Origin: Dehalococcoidia bacterium
GTDB lineage: Bacteria > Chloroflexota > Dehalococcoidia > UBA2979
NCBI GenBank assembly: GCA_019694855.1
Contig: JAIBBD010000001.1
Location: 64,415-124,554 of the forward strand
Length of the DNA stretch: 60,140 bases
Reading direction: 5' to 3'
Position 1 is the stretch's first letter. Every line of letters begins with the position of its first letter. Of the stretch, positions 42,509 through 51,506 are shown piece by piece. The notes below the pieces were generated by a model. The model saw only the letters and a list, made by a program, of their open reading frames with translations. It ran no database searches and was not told where the DNA came from. Made by a program: the position numbers and the translations under genes.

Positions 42509-44773
42509 TCACTGACGAGCGGCGTGGTACCAGAGGCGCTGCCCATCGCTCGTCAGCGTCACATCGCCGTCCTCGTCGGTGCGAAGCACCCTGGCGTCCG
42601 CGTACCTCGCGAGGACTTCCGCGTTCGGGTGACCGTAGGCGTTGTGCGCACCGACGGAGACGACCGCGACCTGAGGGTGCACCGCCGCGAGGAACGCGGG
42701 CGTCGACGAGGTCTTCGAACCGTGGTGGGGGACGACAAGGGCGTCCGCATCCAGATCGACCGCGCTTTGGACGAGCCACGTCTCCGCAGCGGCTTCGATG
42801 TCCGCCGGGAGCAGGACACGGCGCTCGCCGATGGTCACGAGGAGCACGAGGCCGCGGTCATTGTCCGAGCGCGGTGCGGAGTCGGACAGCACGGGTGGTG
42901 AGAGCACCTCGATGGTGGTCCGCGCGGTCAGATGCATCCGGTCTCCGATGTCGATGATGCCCGTGGAGGGATGTGACGCGTCAGACGCCGCCAGCACCTG
43001 CCGGGCGCCTACTCGCCGTTCGACAGCAGTGGCTCCGCCCGTGTGGTCGAGGTCCTCGTGCGTCAGGACGAGCGCATCGAGGGTTGCAAACTGACCGGCG
43101 CGACTCAGCGCACCGACGACGGCAGCGTCAGGGGGTCCCGCGTCGATGAGCACGGCGTGACCACCGTCACGCACGAGCACCGCGAGGCCCTGTCCGACAT
43201 CGAGGACGGTGACGCTGGCGTTCGACTCGGTTGGCTTGAGCGCTGCATGCCAGAGACCGGCGTTGGCGCCGAGGAGCAGCAACGAGAGCGCGACCCCCGA
43301 CCTGGCGGACGGGGCGAGCGCGACCGGCTTGCCGCGCGCGAAGAGCCAGACGATCGCTACGAGGAGCGCGTACCAGGCGACCGTCACACCGCCGCTGAGC
43401 GAAGGAGTGTCGAGGAGCGCGCGCGGCGTGGCAAGTGCCCGGATCACGGCGAGGAATGCGGCGGGGGCGGGGGTGAGCAGGAGACGGAGTGGTGTGACCA
43501 GGTCGGCGATTCCGCCAAGGAGTGCCGCGAGCGCCGCCGCCACGAGGGTCGCCTCGTAGAGGGGTGCGCTGAGGACGTTCGCGGGGATCTGCAGCAGGGG
43601 CAGGACGCCGAAGGCGGCGGCCTGGATCGGAGCGACCGCGAGCGCGGCACCCGTCGAGACCGCAGCTACCTCAATGATGGCGGCGAGTGCGCCCGACGAC
43701 GTCACGCGGAGGCGCGTGAGCGCCGCGTCGCGCAGGGGCGGCGCCACGATGAGGACTCCGGCGGTGGCGCTGAAGCTGAGCTGGAAGGAGAGGCTGGTAG
43801 CCAGCCTCGGATCCAGCGCAAGCATGGCCGCGGCGGCATAGACAAGGAACACCCAGCCGGGCGTCCGGCGGCCGAGGACGTCCGCCAGCGTCAGGCCCAC
43901 CGCCATCAGTGCCGCTCGGAGCACGGGTGGCTGAGCGCCGACGAGGGTGACGTACGGCGGTAAGAGCAGGAGCGCCAGCAGCGCTGCGCGCCGACGTGGG
44001 ATGCCGGCCGACATCGCCGCCACCGCCAGGCCGAGCACGAGCGCCACGTTCTGGCCGGACACGACGACGAGGTGGATGGTGCCCGTGGCGCGCAGGTCGC
44101 GTGTGAGCCGCTCGGGCATCGCCTGCTGGACGCCAAGCAGCATGCCGACCGCGAGCGATGACTCCGGTTCACGCAGGACTCGCTCGATGTTCGCGATGCT
44201 CCGCTCATGGAGCGCGCCGAGCACGGAGTCGATCTTCGATGGCGGCTCATGTCCAATGACGCGCCATCGACTGGGGAAGGCGACCTCGGCCTCGACTCCG
44301 AGGTCGTTTCCGCGCTGCCGGGCACCGGGACTCGCCCCATCGCGCGGAGACTCCAGCTCCCCGCTCAGCTCGACCCGGTCACCGAGCCGCACCTGGCCGG
44401 TGGCCGGGACGATCACGCGAACTCGGATATGCCGAGGAGCACCGTCCACCTCGTCGACGAGGAGGCTGAAGAAGCGCGTGGTTCCGCGAACGTCCGGCGG
44501 CGATTCGACGACGCCGGAGAGGACGTGCGTGCCCTCGATCGCCTCGGACCGTTGCTGCGATTCCGCTGCAGACAGGGCTCGCAGGTGGCCGACCCCCGCG
44601 AAGGCAACGGCGGCGATCAGCACGAGCCACGACAAGTGCTCCCTCGATCTGAGCGTCACCGCGATGACGGTGGTCGCGACCAGGAGCATCGTCCAGGTGA
44701 CGGGACCGCCGAGCAGCGCCCCGAGCAGCGTGCCGGCGACAAATGCGCCCGTGACGACTGGAAGGGCGGGCAT
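42509..44773 (-). CDS. comEC: ComEC/Rec2 DNA uptake channel protein
   Basis: Inner-membrane channel for single-stranded DNA during transformation. The 754 residues run as an N-terminal pair of spans with a soluble OB-like domain (about 60-180), a competence domain with around eight membrane spans ([22 protein letters not shown]), and a C-terminal metallo-beta-lactamase-like domain ([36 protein letters not shown]). The last, a putative nuclease, retains its metal-binding residues. Its ATG overlaps the comEA stop by one base (TGATG). Confidence 0.94.
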   Translation of the reverse strand: MPALPVVTGAFVAGTLLGALLGGPVTWTMLLVATTVIAVTLRSREHLSWLVLIAAVAFAGVGHLRALSAAESQQRSEAIEGTHVLSGVVESPPDVRGTTRFFSLLVDEVDGAPRHIRVRVIVPATGQVRLGDRVELSGELESPRDGASPGARQRGNDLGVEAEVAFPSRWRVIGHEPPSKIDSVLGALHERSIANIERVLREPESSLAVGMLLGVQQAMPERLTRDLRATGTIHLVVVSGQNVALVLGLAVAAMSAGIPRRRAALLALLLLPPYVTLVGAQPPVLRAALMAVGLTLADVLGRRTPGWVFLVYAAAAMLALDPRLATSLSFQLSFSATAGVLIVAPPLRDAALTRLRVTSSGALAAIIEVAAVSTGAALAVAPIQAAAFGVLPLLQIPANVLSAPLYEATLVAAALAALLGGIADLVTPLRLLLTPAPAAFLAVIRALATPRALLDTPSLSGGVTVAWYALLVAIVWLFARGKPVALAPSARSGVALSLLLLGANAGLWHAALKPTESNASVTVLDVGQGLAVLVRDGGHAVLIDAGPPDAAVVGALSRAGQFATLDALVLTHEDLDHTGGATAVERRVGARQVLAASDASHPSTGIIDIGDRMHLTARTTIEVLSPPVLSDSAPRSDNDRGLVLLVTIGERRVLLPADIEAAAETWLVQSAVDLDADALVVPHHGSKTSSTPAFLAAVHPQVAVVSVGAHNAYGHPNAEVLARYADARVLRTDEDGDVTLTSDGQRLWYHAARQ

Positions 44774-45294
44774 CAGTGCACCGTCACGAGGTCGCGAAAC
44801 CGCTCGTACACGCGTTCCGGGACGAGGCCAAGCTCGACGAGTTGGTCGGTCGACTCGAAGGGGCCGTGGGTCGTCCGCGCCTGGACAATCGCGTTCGCAT
44901 AGGTCGGGCCCACCCCCGGTAGCGCCTCGAGTTCCTGTGCCGTCGCGCGGTTCAGATCGAGGAGGGCGAAGCGCTCACCGACGCGTGGGACGACTACCTG
45001 GTCCTCGTCGCGGACGCGCCGTGCGAGGTTGACGGCGTTCATGTCGCCGTCCGCGGTGAGCCCGCCCGCGAGTGCGATCGCGTCAGCGACCCGGTCACCC
45101 GGTCGTACCGTGACCACGCCCGGACGGGCTACCGCGCCGGTGACGGCGACCCGGATTTCGTCAATGCCGGGCGACGGGTCGCGCGATTCGACCTCGATGC
45201 CGAGGTCGTCTGAGTCGTTGGAGAACGTGAGTACGAGGAAGGCGAGCAGCGCGGAGGCGGCGAGGGCCGCGTTGAGCCATCGATGGTTTGCCAT
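44773..45294 (-). CDS. comEA: ComEA DNA receptor
   Basis: Membrane-anchored double-stranded DNA-binding protein that feeds ComEC. 173 residues: one N-terminal span (about 7-24), an SLBB domain (about 46-100, VAVTGAVARPGVVTVRPGDRV in pieces) and a C-terminal helix-hairpin-helix domain (LNRATAQELEALPGVGPTYANAI). Both parts are typical of Gram-positive-type ComEA. Its promoter region carries a 20-bp perfect palindrome, so expression is probably regulated. Confidence 0.94.
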   Translation of the reverse strand: MANHRWLNAALAASALLAFLVLTFSNDSDDLGIEVESRDPSPGIDEIRVAVTGAVARPGVVTVRPGDRVADAIALAGGLTADGDMNAVNLARRVRDEDQVVVPRVGERFALLDLNRATAQELEALPGVGPTYANAIVQARTTHGPFESTDQLVELGLVPERVYERFRDLVTVH

Positions 45295-45325
45295 GGCGCC
45301 CCCGCGAGCCTGCCCGACCGCGCGA

Positions 45326-45331
45326 AGACTA
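45326..45331 (-). promoter_or_regulatory. comEA -10 box
   Basis: TAGTCT on the minus strand (45331-45326) is a plausible -10 element about 30 bases before the comEA ATG. The palindrome at 45334-45353 lies directly upstream, between this box and where a -35 element would sit. Confidence 0.4.
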
Positions 45332-45333
45332 TC

Positions 45334-45353
45334 GCAAACACACCTGTGTTTGC
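45334..45353. promoter_or_regulatory. 20-bp palindromic operator between comEA and argF
   Basis: GCAAACACA-CC-TGTGTTTGC is a perfect inverted repeat with 9-base arms and a 2-base centre. The loop is too small for an RNA hairpin and there is no T run, so it is a DNA-binding site rather than a terminator. It sits in the -35/-10 spacer of the comEA promoter and roughly 50-65 bases upstream of the argF transcript start. I cannot name the regulator. Confidence 0.6.
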
Positions 45354-45387
45354 AGAGGCGGCAGTGTCGTGGGGCGAGTGGATTACG

Positions 45388-45393
45388 TATACT
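45388..45393 (+). promoter_or_regulatory. argF -10 box
   Basis: TATACT (45388-45393) is a good -10 element. Transcription near 45400 gives a leader of about 25 bases with a GAGGGA ribosome site before the GTG at 45425. The -35 region is weak, suggesting an activator or low basal use. Confidence 0.5.
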
Positions 45394-45424
45394 GACCGTC
45401 TCATTCCACTGTCCGAGGGAACAC

Positions 45425-46342
45425 GTGCAAAGCCGTCACCTGACGTCGATCCTCGACCTCTCCCCCGAGGACCTCGAACGGGTTCTCGATGTCGCGCTGT
45501 CCATCAAGCGCGACGGGACAGGTCCCGCGCTCTCGGGACAGGTGCTGGCGCTGCTGTTCGAGAAGCCTTCTCTGCGTACGCGCGTCTCGTTCGAGGTCGC
45601 GATGAGCCGCCTCGGTGGGCGTTCGCTCTACATCGGCAAAGAAGAGGTGCAGATTGGGAGCCGAGAGCCCGTGCGGGATGTGGCGCGCGTGTTGTCGCGC
45701 ATGGTGAATGGCGTCGCGATCCGCACGTTTGACCAGGCGCCCCTCGATGAGTTTGCGTCCTGGTCGTCGGTCCCGGTGATCAACGCGCTCAGCGATCACG
45801 AACACCCTTGCCAGGTGCTCGCCGACCTGCTCACGCTTCGGGAGCGCTTCGGCACCCTACGGGGTCTGCGCCTTGCCTACCTGGGCGAAGGCAACAACGT
45901 GGCGCGATCGCTGGCGTACGCAGCCGTCCTCGCGGGCGTCGAGTTTGTCTGCGCTTCGCCGGCCGGGTACGCCCTTACGGAGGTCGACATTGGGCAGGCG
46001 TCCGAGCTGCCGGGTGGCGGATCTGTACTGCAGACCGATGATCCCGTCGCGGCTGTTCGCGGAGCGGCGGCCCTGTATACGGATGTCTGGGCATCCATGG
46101 GCGAGGAACACCTGCTGGCGGAGCGCATCGAGGTCTTCCGTGACTACCAGCTCAACGGGGAGTTGCTCGCGGCCGCGCCCGCGGACGCCCTCGTGATGCA
46201 CGACCTGCCGGCCCACCGCGGCGAGGAGATCACGGATGAGGCGATCGAGTCTCCGCGCTCGATCGTGTTCGACCAGGCGGAGAACCGTTTGCATGCGCAG
46301 CAGGCGTTGTTGATGCTCTTGATGGGACGCTCCCCCCAGTAA
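45425..46342 (+). CDS. argF: ornithine carbamoyltransferase, with HDLP in place of HCLP
   Basis: Makes citrulline from ornithine and carbamoyl phosphate in arginine synthesis. 305 residues, standard length. The carbamoyl-phosphate site is KPSLRTRVSFE, where STRTR is usual in E. coli-type enzymes, plus HPCQVLADL. The ornithine loop DVWASMGEE is intact. The second ornithine motif, normally HCLP, reads HDLPAHRGEE: His259 is followed by Asp260 instead of Cys. GTG start fixed by the GAGGGA site. No other arginine gene is nearby. SMG strongly favours ornithine over acetyl- or succinyl-ornithine, but the Asp is worth testing. Confidence 0.92.
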   Translation: MQSRHLTSILDLSPEDLERVLDVALSIKRDGTGPALSGQVLALLFEKPSLRTRVSFEVAMSRLGGRSLYIGKEEVQIGSREPVRDVARVLSRMVNGVAIRTFDQAPLDEFASWSSVPVINALSDHEHPCQVLADLLTLRERFGTLRGLRLAYLGEGNNVARSLAYAAVLAGVEFVCASPAGYALTEVDIGQASELPGGGSVLQTDDPVAAVRGAAALYTDVWASMGEEHLLAERIEVFRDYQLNGELLAAAPADALVMHDLPAHRGEEITDEAIESPRSIVFDQAENRLHAQQALLMLLMGRSPQ

Positions 46343-46384
46343 TTCGGGCGGGCGCCGGTGCGGGCCCCGCGGAAGGCGTCACGG

Positions 46385-47224
46385 ATGCCCGATTTCTCCG
46401 GTGCCTTCGGTGACGCCGCCGACCGACTGACACCTTCGGCCGTTATCGACATCCTCATCGTCTCGGTCTCGGTGTACTGGCTGCTGCTGCTCATCCGGGG
46501 CACGACGGCTATGACGGTGCTGCGAGGCGCCGTGGTGCTCCTCGGGGGCGCCTTCCTGCTCAGCCGAGCGCTCGACTTGCTGGTCGTGAACTGGCTGCTG
46601 CGCAACTCGGTCACGGGCATCGTGATCGCGATGGCTATCGTCTTCCAGCCGGAGATCCGCCGGGCCCTCGAGCGGCTGGGGCGCACCGGACTTCGCTCTT
46701 CACTCCGCCGCGAGGAGCGGCTGCACACGGTTGATACCGTCGTGCGGGCGGCGAGCCGCCTCGCAAGGCAGGGCCGGGGGGCGCTGATCGTGCTCGAGCG
46801 TGAGACCGGGCTGCAGGAGGTGATCGACACCGGGGTGCCGCTGGGCGCGGACCTGTCCGCCGAACTCCTCGGCACGATTTTCGTCGCGAATTCTCCGTTA
46901 CACGACGGCGCGGCGATCATTCGCCTCGACCGCGTCGTCGCCGCGGGTTGCACCCTGCCGCTGTCCGAGACCCCACTCCCCGCCGAGTACGGGATGCGCC
47001 ACCGGGCCGCGCTCGGCATCACCGAGCGGACGGATGCCGTTGTGGTCGTCGTCTCTGAGGAGCGCGGCGAGGTCTCGCTCGCATCGAATGGGCGCATGCT
47101 CCCCGACCTTGATGAGGTCCGGCTCGGCCGCCAGCTGTACCGCCTGTTCGACCTCGATGGCCTCGGCCCCGAGCCGCTCCGCCTGGAGGGCAGCGGCGAC
47201 AACCCCGAACGGCAGGCGTCGTAG
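46385..47224 (+). CDS. cdaA: diadenylate cyclase CdaA
   Basis: Makes the second messenger c-di-AMP from two ATP. 279 residues with three N-terminal membrane spans (about 18-80) and a DAC (DisA_N) domain. Its two key motifs are present: HDGAAII and RHRAALGIT. GANSPLHDG-type residues (FVANSPLHDGA) complete the site. GGAAGG 8 bases before the ATG supports the start at 46385. The gene overlaps cdaR by one base (TAGTG), the usual cdaA-cdaR pairing, and opens an operon that runs to gpsA. Confidence 0.95.
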   Translation: MPDFSGAFGDAADRLTPSAVIDILIVSVSVYWLLLLIRGTTAMTVLRGAVVLLGGAFLLSRALDLLVVNWLLRNSVTGIVIAMAIVFQPEIRRALERLGRTGLRSSLRREERLHTVDTVVRAASRLARQGRGALIVLERETGLQEVIDTGVPLGADLSAELLGTIFVANSPLHDGAAIIRLDRVVAAGCTLPLSETPLPAEYGMRHRAALGITERTDAVVVVVSEERGEVSLASNGRMLPDLDEVRLGRQLYRLFDLDGLGPEPLRLEGSGDNPERQAS

Positions 47225-48498
47225 TGGCGTGGTTCTCCTCGCTTGGGTGGGAGGAGGCGCGGGCGATTGCGCGCGACCTCTGGCGGCGCACACGCGCGAA
47301 CTTCCGGCGCAGTCCAGGCCTCGCGGGCTTCTCCCTGCTCATCGGCGTCGTGCTCTGGCTCATCGTGACCGACGTCGAGAACCCGACCCGAATCGATACC
47401 TTTCCGGCGCAGATTCCTGTCGAAGCGGTCAATGTCGGCCCGGACCTCGCGGTCGCGAACGCCTCGTTGCCGTCAGTGCAGGTACGCGTATCGGCGCCGC
47501 AGGACGCCTGGGACCGGCTCACCGTGGCGAATTTCCGGGCCTTCGTGAACCTCAACGACCTCGATGCGCGAGAACAACTCGTGCCGGTGCAGGTCGAGGT
47601 GAGCGGTGTGAGCCGTGCTCGCGTCGTCGACGTCACCCCGGGCCGCATCCAGGTCAACCTTGAGCCGCTCGAGACGCGGCAGGTGCCCGTCACCACGCGG
47701 GTCGTCGGCGTGCCGCCGCGGGGATACGAGCCGGGACGAATTGAGCCGGACCGCAGCACGGTCGAGGCCGCCGGCCCGCAATCGCTGGTTTCGCGCGTGA
47801 GTGCCGTCGTCGCCTCGGTGAACGTCACCGGATTGACGGTGGGACTGGCGCAGAACGTCACGCTCGTTCCCGTGGTCGAGGGCGGCGGGGAGATCCGAGG
47901 CGTGACGGTGCGACCGGAGACGATTCGGGTCTCAGTGGCCGTGATCCAGTCCCAGCTCACACGAACGCTACCGGTCACCGCCGAGGTTACGGGGCAGCCA
48001 GCCGCGGGCTACCGAGTCTCGGGGGTCAAGGTGACGCCGACGACCGTGACGATCGAGGGACGTATCGATGTGCTGCAGGCGCTCGACTCCCTCGCCCTGC
48101 CGGGGGTCGATGTCGGGGGTCAGACGACCGACGTCAAGACGACCGTGCGGCCCACACTGCCGGAAGGCGTCACAATCGTACCTTCCGGGGCGACCGTCGC
48201 TGTCGAGGTGACGATAACGCCGGTCGCGGGCTCGATCGCGCTCACGCTCGCGCCTGAGGTGACCAACGTGCGGCAGGGGTTGCTCGCGCGAGTGAATCCG
48301 GGAAGCGTCTCGGTGATCATCGACGGTCCGCTTCCGCGTCTGAATACGCTGCCGGCAGGCGCGGTCCGCGCGACGGTCGATGCATCGAACCTCGGTGCGG
48401 GGACCAGCGACCTGCGAGTGAACGTCGTCGTGCCCGATGGTGTATTCGTGCGCCAGGTGCAGCCCGGGAGTGTCTCCGTTACGCTGGCTCCACCATGA
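47224..48498 (+). CDS. cdaR: CdaR/YbbR-domain regulator of CdaA
   Basis: Extracytoplasmic partner that modulates CdaA. 424 residues: a short cytoplasmic N-terminus, one membrane span (about 35-55, GFSLLIGVVLWLIVTDVENP) and a long run of YbbR repeats outside the cell, recognisable by recurrent VPVTTRVVG / VRVSAP / VTVTP-like strands. There appear to be four or five repeats. It has no enzymatic motif. The GTG start overlaps the cdaA stop, and its stop overlaps the der start (ATGA). Confidence 0.9.
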   Translation: MAWFSSLGWEEARAIARDLWRRTRANFRRSPGLAGFSLLIGVVLWLIVTDVENPTRIDTFPAQIPVEAVNVGPDLAVANASLPSVQVRVSAPQDAWDRLTVANFRAFVNLNDLDAREQLVPVQVEVSGVSRARVVDVTPGRIQVNLEPLETRQVPVTTRVVGVPPRGYEPGRIEPDRSTVEAAGPQSLVSRVSAVVASVNVTGLTVGLAQNVTLVPVVEGGGEIRGVTVRPETIRVSVAVIQSQLTRTLPVTAEVTGQPAAGYRVSGVKVTPTTVTIEGRIDVLQALDSLALPGVDVGGQTTDVKTTVRPTLPEGVTIVPSGATVAVEVTITPVAGSIALTLAPEVTNVRQGLLARVNPGSVSVIIDGPLPRLNTLPAGAVRATVDASNLGAGTSDLRVNVVVPDGVFVRQVQPGSVSVTLAPP

Positions 48499-49841
48499 CC
48501 GATACGGCCAATGCCGCTCCCCTCGTCGCAATCATCGGGCGCCCGAACGTGGGCAAGTCCGCGCTGTTCAACCGCCTGACGAGGACTCGTCGCGCCTTGG
48601 TCGAAGAGGTGGCGGGCACGACACGCGACCGAATCTACGGCTGGTTCGACTGGCGCGGCCGCCACGTGCGTGTCGTCGACACGGGCGGCGTCGAAGGTCC
48701 CGAGGCCGATCCCTTTTCGGCGCTCATCCGCGAACAGGTGCTCGAGGCGATCGACGAGGCGGACGCCATCGTGCTGGTCGTCGATGCCGCCGAGGGCGTG
48801 ACAGCCGCCGACGAGGCCATCGTCGACCTGTTGCGCCGCTCGACGAAGCCGGTCCTCCTCGTCGGAAACAAGGCCGACCGTCGCGAGGCGCGCTTGAACC
48901 TCGTCGACCTCCAGGCGCTCGGGTTGGGGGACCCGATCCTGATTTCGGCGTACCACGGCCAAGGCGTCGCGGACGTCATGGACCAGGTCCTGGACGTGGT
49001 GCCGGAGGCGAACGCCCCGGAGCGGGAGGAGCGACTGCGGATCGCGGTCGTGGGCCGACCCAACGTAGGCAAGTCGTCGCTCGTGAATGCCATCCTTGGT
49101 GAGCCACGGGTCATCGTGTCCGACGTGCCGGGCACGACCCGCGATGCGATCGACACGCCCTTCGAGTTCGAAGGGGCGCCGCTGCTCCTCGTAGACACAG
49201 CCGGCATCCGGCGGCGAGGCAAGATCGAGCGCGGCGTCGAGCGCCATTCCGTGCAACGTGCGGAGCACGCGATCGACCGTGCGGACGTCGTGTTCCTCGT
49301 GATCGACCAGGGGGAGCCGTCGGTCGCGCAGGACACGCACATCGCGGGGTACGTGACCGAGCAGGGCAAAGGCCTCGTGATCGTCGTGAACAAGTGGGAT
49401 CTGGCGGAGGACCGGGGTGATCGTCACGGATTCGCCAGGAGCCTCGACCACCGCTATCACTTCGTGCCCTGGGCGCCGGTGCAGTTCACCTCCGCGCTGA
49501 CGGGAGAAGGCATCCGCGACCTGTTGGAGTTGGCGGTACACATCGACCAGGTGCGCCGGCGGCGCGTGCAGACATCCGAGTTGAACCTGGTCGTGCATCG
49601 GGCAATGGCCGAGCACGGCCCGCCCTCGGTCCACGGCAAGCGACTCAAGGTGATGTATGCGACGCAGGCGGAGACGGAGCCGCCGACGTTCGTATTCTTC
49701 GTCAACGACCCCCGGCTGCTGCACTTCTCCTATCGCCGCTTCCTGGAGAATCGGCTGCGGGCGGCGTTCGGGTTCGAGGGGACCGCGATCCGCATGGTGT
49801 TCCGACGGCGCTCGGAGGACCGCCACGAGGTGTCTGCGTGA
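48495..49841 (+). CDS. der: ribosome assembly GTPase Der (EngA)
   Basis: Tandem GTPase needed to mature the 50S subunit. 448 residues. G domain 1 has GRPNVGKSALFN, DTGG and NKAD. G domain 2 has GRPNVGKSSLVN, DTAG and NKWD. A KH-like C-terminal domain (about 360-440) contains FVFFVNDPRLLHFSYRRFLENRLR in pieces. Both P-loops are intact. It overlaps cdaR by 4 bp at its start and plsY by 4 bp at its end. The der-plsY-gpsA order is conserved in many Firmicutes and Chloroflexota. Confidence 0.97.
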   Translation: MTDTANAAPLVAIIGRPNVGKSALFNRLTRTRRALVEEVAGTTRDRIYGWFDWRGRHVRVVDTGGVEGPEADPFSALIREQVLEAIDEADAIVLVVDAAEGVTAADEAIVDLLRRSTKPVLLVGNKADRREARLNLVDLQALGLGDPILISAYHGQGVADVMDQVLDVVPEANAPEREERLRIAVVGRPNVGKSSLVNAILGEPRVIVSDVPGTTRDAIDTPFEFEGAPLLLVDTAGIRRRGKIERGVERHSVQRAEHAIDRADVVFLVIDQGEPSVAQDTHIAGYVTEQGKGLVIVVNKWDLAEDRGDRHGFARSLDHRYHFVPWAPVQFTSALTGEGIRDLLELAVHIDQVRRRRVQTSELNLVVHRAMAEHGPPSVHGKRLKVMYATQAETEPPTFVFFVNDPRLLHFSYRRFLENRLRAAFGFEGTAIRMVFRRRSEDRHEVSA

Positions 49842-50464
49842 GCGTGATCGTGGTCGCCGTCGTCGGGTACTTGCTGGGTTCGGTGCAGTCCGGGCTCCTC
49901 GTCGGCCGTGTGCTACGTGGCATCGATGTGCGCGAGTACGGCTCCGGGAAGACCGGATTCACGAACACATTGCGCACGGTGGGTCTCGCCGGCGCCCTGG
50001 TTGTGGTCGCCCTCGACATCCTGAAGGGGGCGGCCCCGGTGCTGATCGGGCGGCTCGTCTTCGATGACTCGCTGGCCTCGGCAGCCGGCGGGGTTGGCGC
50101 CGTAGTCGGGCACACGTGGCCGGTGTTCGCGGGCTTCCGAGGTGGCCGGGGAGTCGCGACCTCGTTCGGCGCGTTCACGGCGGTCGCACCGGTGGCGGCG
50201 CTCCTGACCCTGGTGATCGGCGGGGTCGTCCTCGGTACGACGCGTTACGTGTCGCTGATGTCGATTACGGCGATGCTCGCGGGCTTCGCGCTACTGACTG
50301 TGTTTGTCCTCGCCGGCTGGACCGACCCTGAGTACGAGCTGTTCGGCGTGGCGGTGACGTTGTCGGTGGAGCTGAATCACCTCGGGAACTTCAAGCGGCT
50401 GCTCCGCGGTACCGAGCCGAAGATCGGACAGGGCGGCGTCCGGCGGACGCCCGGGCGGGCATGA
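49838..50464 (+). CDS. plsY: glycerol-3-phosphate acyltransferase PlsY
   Basis: Integral membrane enzyme that moves an acyl group from acyl-phosphate to glycerol-3-phosphate, opening phospholipid synthesis. 208 residues with about five membrane spans. Conserved blocks: LLGSVQSGLLVGRVL near the N-terminus, GSGKTGFTNTLRTVG (the usual GSGNxGxTNxxR loop, with Lys-Thr here), and GHTWPVFAGFRGGRGVAT. GTG start within the GTGA overlap with der. The N-terminal loop change (GSGKTG for GSGNIG/PG) is small. Confidence 0.93.
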   Translation: MSVIVVAVVGYLLGSVQSGLLVGRVLRGIDVREYGSGKTGFTNTLRTVGLAGALVVVALDILKGAAPVLIGRLVFDDSLASAAGGVGAVVGHTWPVFAGFRGGRGVATSFGAFTAVAPVAALLTLVIGGVVLGTTRYVSLMSITAMLAGFALLTVFVLAGWTDPEYELFGVAVTLSVELNHLGNFKRLLRGTEPKIGQGGVRRTPGRA

Positions 50465-51486
50465 GCCCGCAGGCGTTCCGCCGGGCGGCGGTCGTCGGCA
50501 CCACGGCCTGGGGCACGACGCTCGCGATCCTGCTGGCTCGCAACGGCCTCGACGTCACACTGCTCGCCCGGACCGAGGCCGAAGCCACTGCTCTCGAAGC
50601 TGCGCGTGAGCACGAGCGGCGGCTGCCCGGCGAGCGTTTCCCCTCAGCGCTGGTCGTCACCGCGGATGTGCGCTCACTGACGCGAGCGGAACTGGCCTGC
50701 TTCGTGGTGCCGGCGCAGACGATGGCCGATGCCGTCCGGGCGGTCGGTGCGCACGTCGCACCCGACGCGACCGTGTTGAGCGCATCGAAGGGTATCGAGA
50801 TCGAGTCGTGCCGTCGGATGTCCGAGATTCTGGCGACGGAACTCCCCGGCCGTGCCGTCGCCGCGCTCTCTGGACCCAACCTGTCGCGCGAAGTGGCGGC
50901 GGGCCTGCCGGGAACGACCGTCATCGCCTCGGTTGACGGGCCGCTCGAGGCTCTTCGTGGCGCCTTTCACCGCCCGACGTTCCGGGTGTACACCTCCAGT
51001 GACCTCGTCGGAGTCGAACTCGGGGGCGCATTGAAGAACATCGTCGCGATTGCTGCCGGCATGGTCGATGCGCTTGGCTACGGCGACAACGCGAAGGCAG
51101 CGGTGATGACGCGCGGTCTGGCCGAGATGACGCGTCTCGGCGTCGCCGCGGGCGCCGACCCGCTGACCTTCCAGGGGCTGGCCGGCGTCGGCGACCTGAT
51201 CGCCACTTCCTACAGCCGACTGTCGCGAAACCGACGGCTCGGCGAGCGCCTCGCGCAGGGCGCTTCGTTCCGGGATGTCCTCGAGGAGTCGGGCGAGACC
51301 GCCGAGGGCGCCGCGACCGCCCCGGCCGCGCTACGGCTCGCGGCGCGGCTCGGGGTGGAGATGCCGATCGCGGAGGGCCTGCACTCGATCCTGTACGGGG
51401 GCGTCGCTCCGAGCGCCGCGGTCGCGGCGCTCCTCGAACGGGACCCAAAGCCCGAGCACATCGATCTCTCGCGGGCGCGTCCCTAG
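50461..51486 (+). CDS. gpsA: glycerol-3-phosphate dehydrogenase [NAD(P)+]
   Basis: Reduces dihydroxyacetone phosphate to glycerol-3-phosphate, the substrate of PlsY encoded just upstream. 341 residues. Rossmann motif VVGTTAWGTTLAILLARNG (GxGxxG form altered to GTTAWG), SASKGIE, LSGPNLSREVA, the catalytic Lys in ELGGALKNIVAIAAG, and GYGDNAKAAVMTRGL. Overlaps plsY by 4 bp (ATGA). The stop is followed within 20 bp by a separate promoter for the HEAT-repeat gene. Confidence 0.95.
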   Translation: MSPQAFRRAAVVGTTAWGTTLAILLARNGLDVTLLARTEAEATALEAAREHERRLPGERFPSALVVTADVRSLTRAELACFVVPAQTMADAVRAVGAHVAPDATVLSASKGIEIESCRRMSEILATELPGRAVAALSGPNLSREVAAGLPGTTVIASVDGPLEALRGAFHRPTFRVYTSSDLVGVELGGALKNIVAIAAGMVDALGYGDNAKAAVMTRGLAEMTRLGVAAGADPLTFQGLAGVGDLIATSYSRLSRNRRLGERLAQGASFRDVLEESGETAEGAATAPAALRLAARLGVEMPIAEGLHSILYGGVAPSAAVAALLERDPKPEHIDLSRARP

Positions 51487-51491
51487 TCGCT

Positions 51492-51506
51492 TGTTACACT
51501 GAGGCC
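51492..51506 (+). promoter_or_regulatory. extended -10 promoter placed for a leaderless HEAT-repeat mRNA
   Basis: TG-T-TACACT (51492-51500) is an extended -10 box. Six bases follow, then the ATG at 51507, so transcription would begin at or near the start codon. GAGG lies only two bases before the ATG, too close for a normal ribosome site. The gene can thus be transcribed apart from the upstream operon. Confidence 0.5.

Noticed and set aside
42780-44500. Second hydrolase gene within comEC's C-terminal region
   Set aside because: The metallo-beta-lactamase-like domain is the normal C-terminal domain of ComEC and is in the same frame.
45334-45353. Palindrome read as a transcription terminator
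   Set aside because: The centre is only 2 bases and no T run follows on either strand; a protein-binding site fits better.
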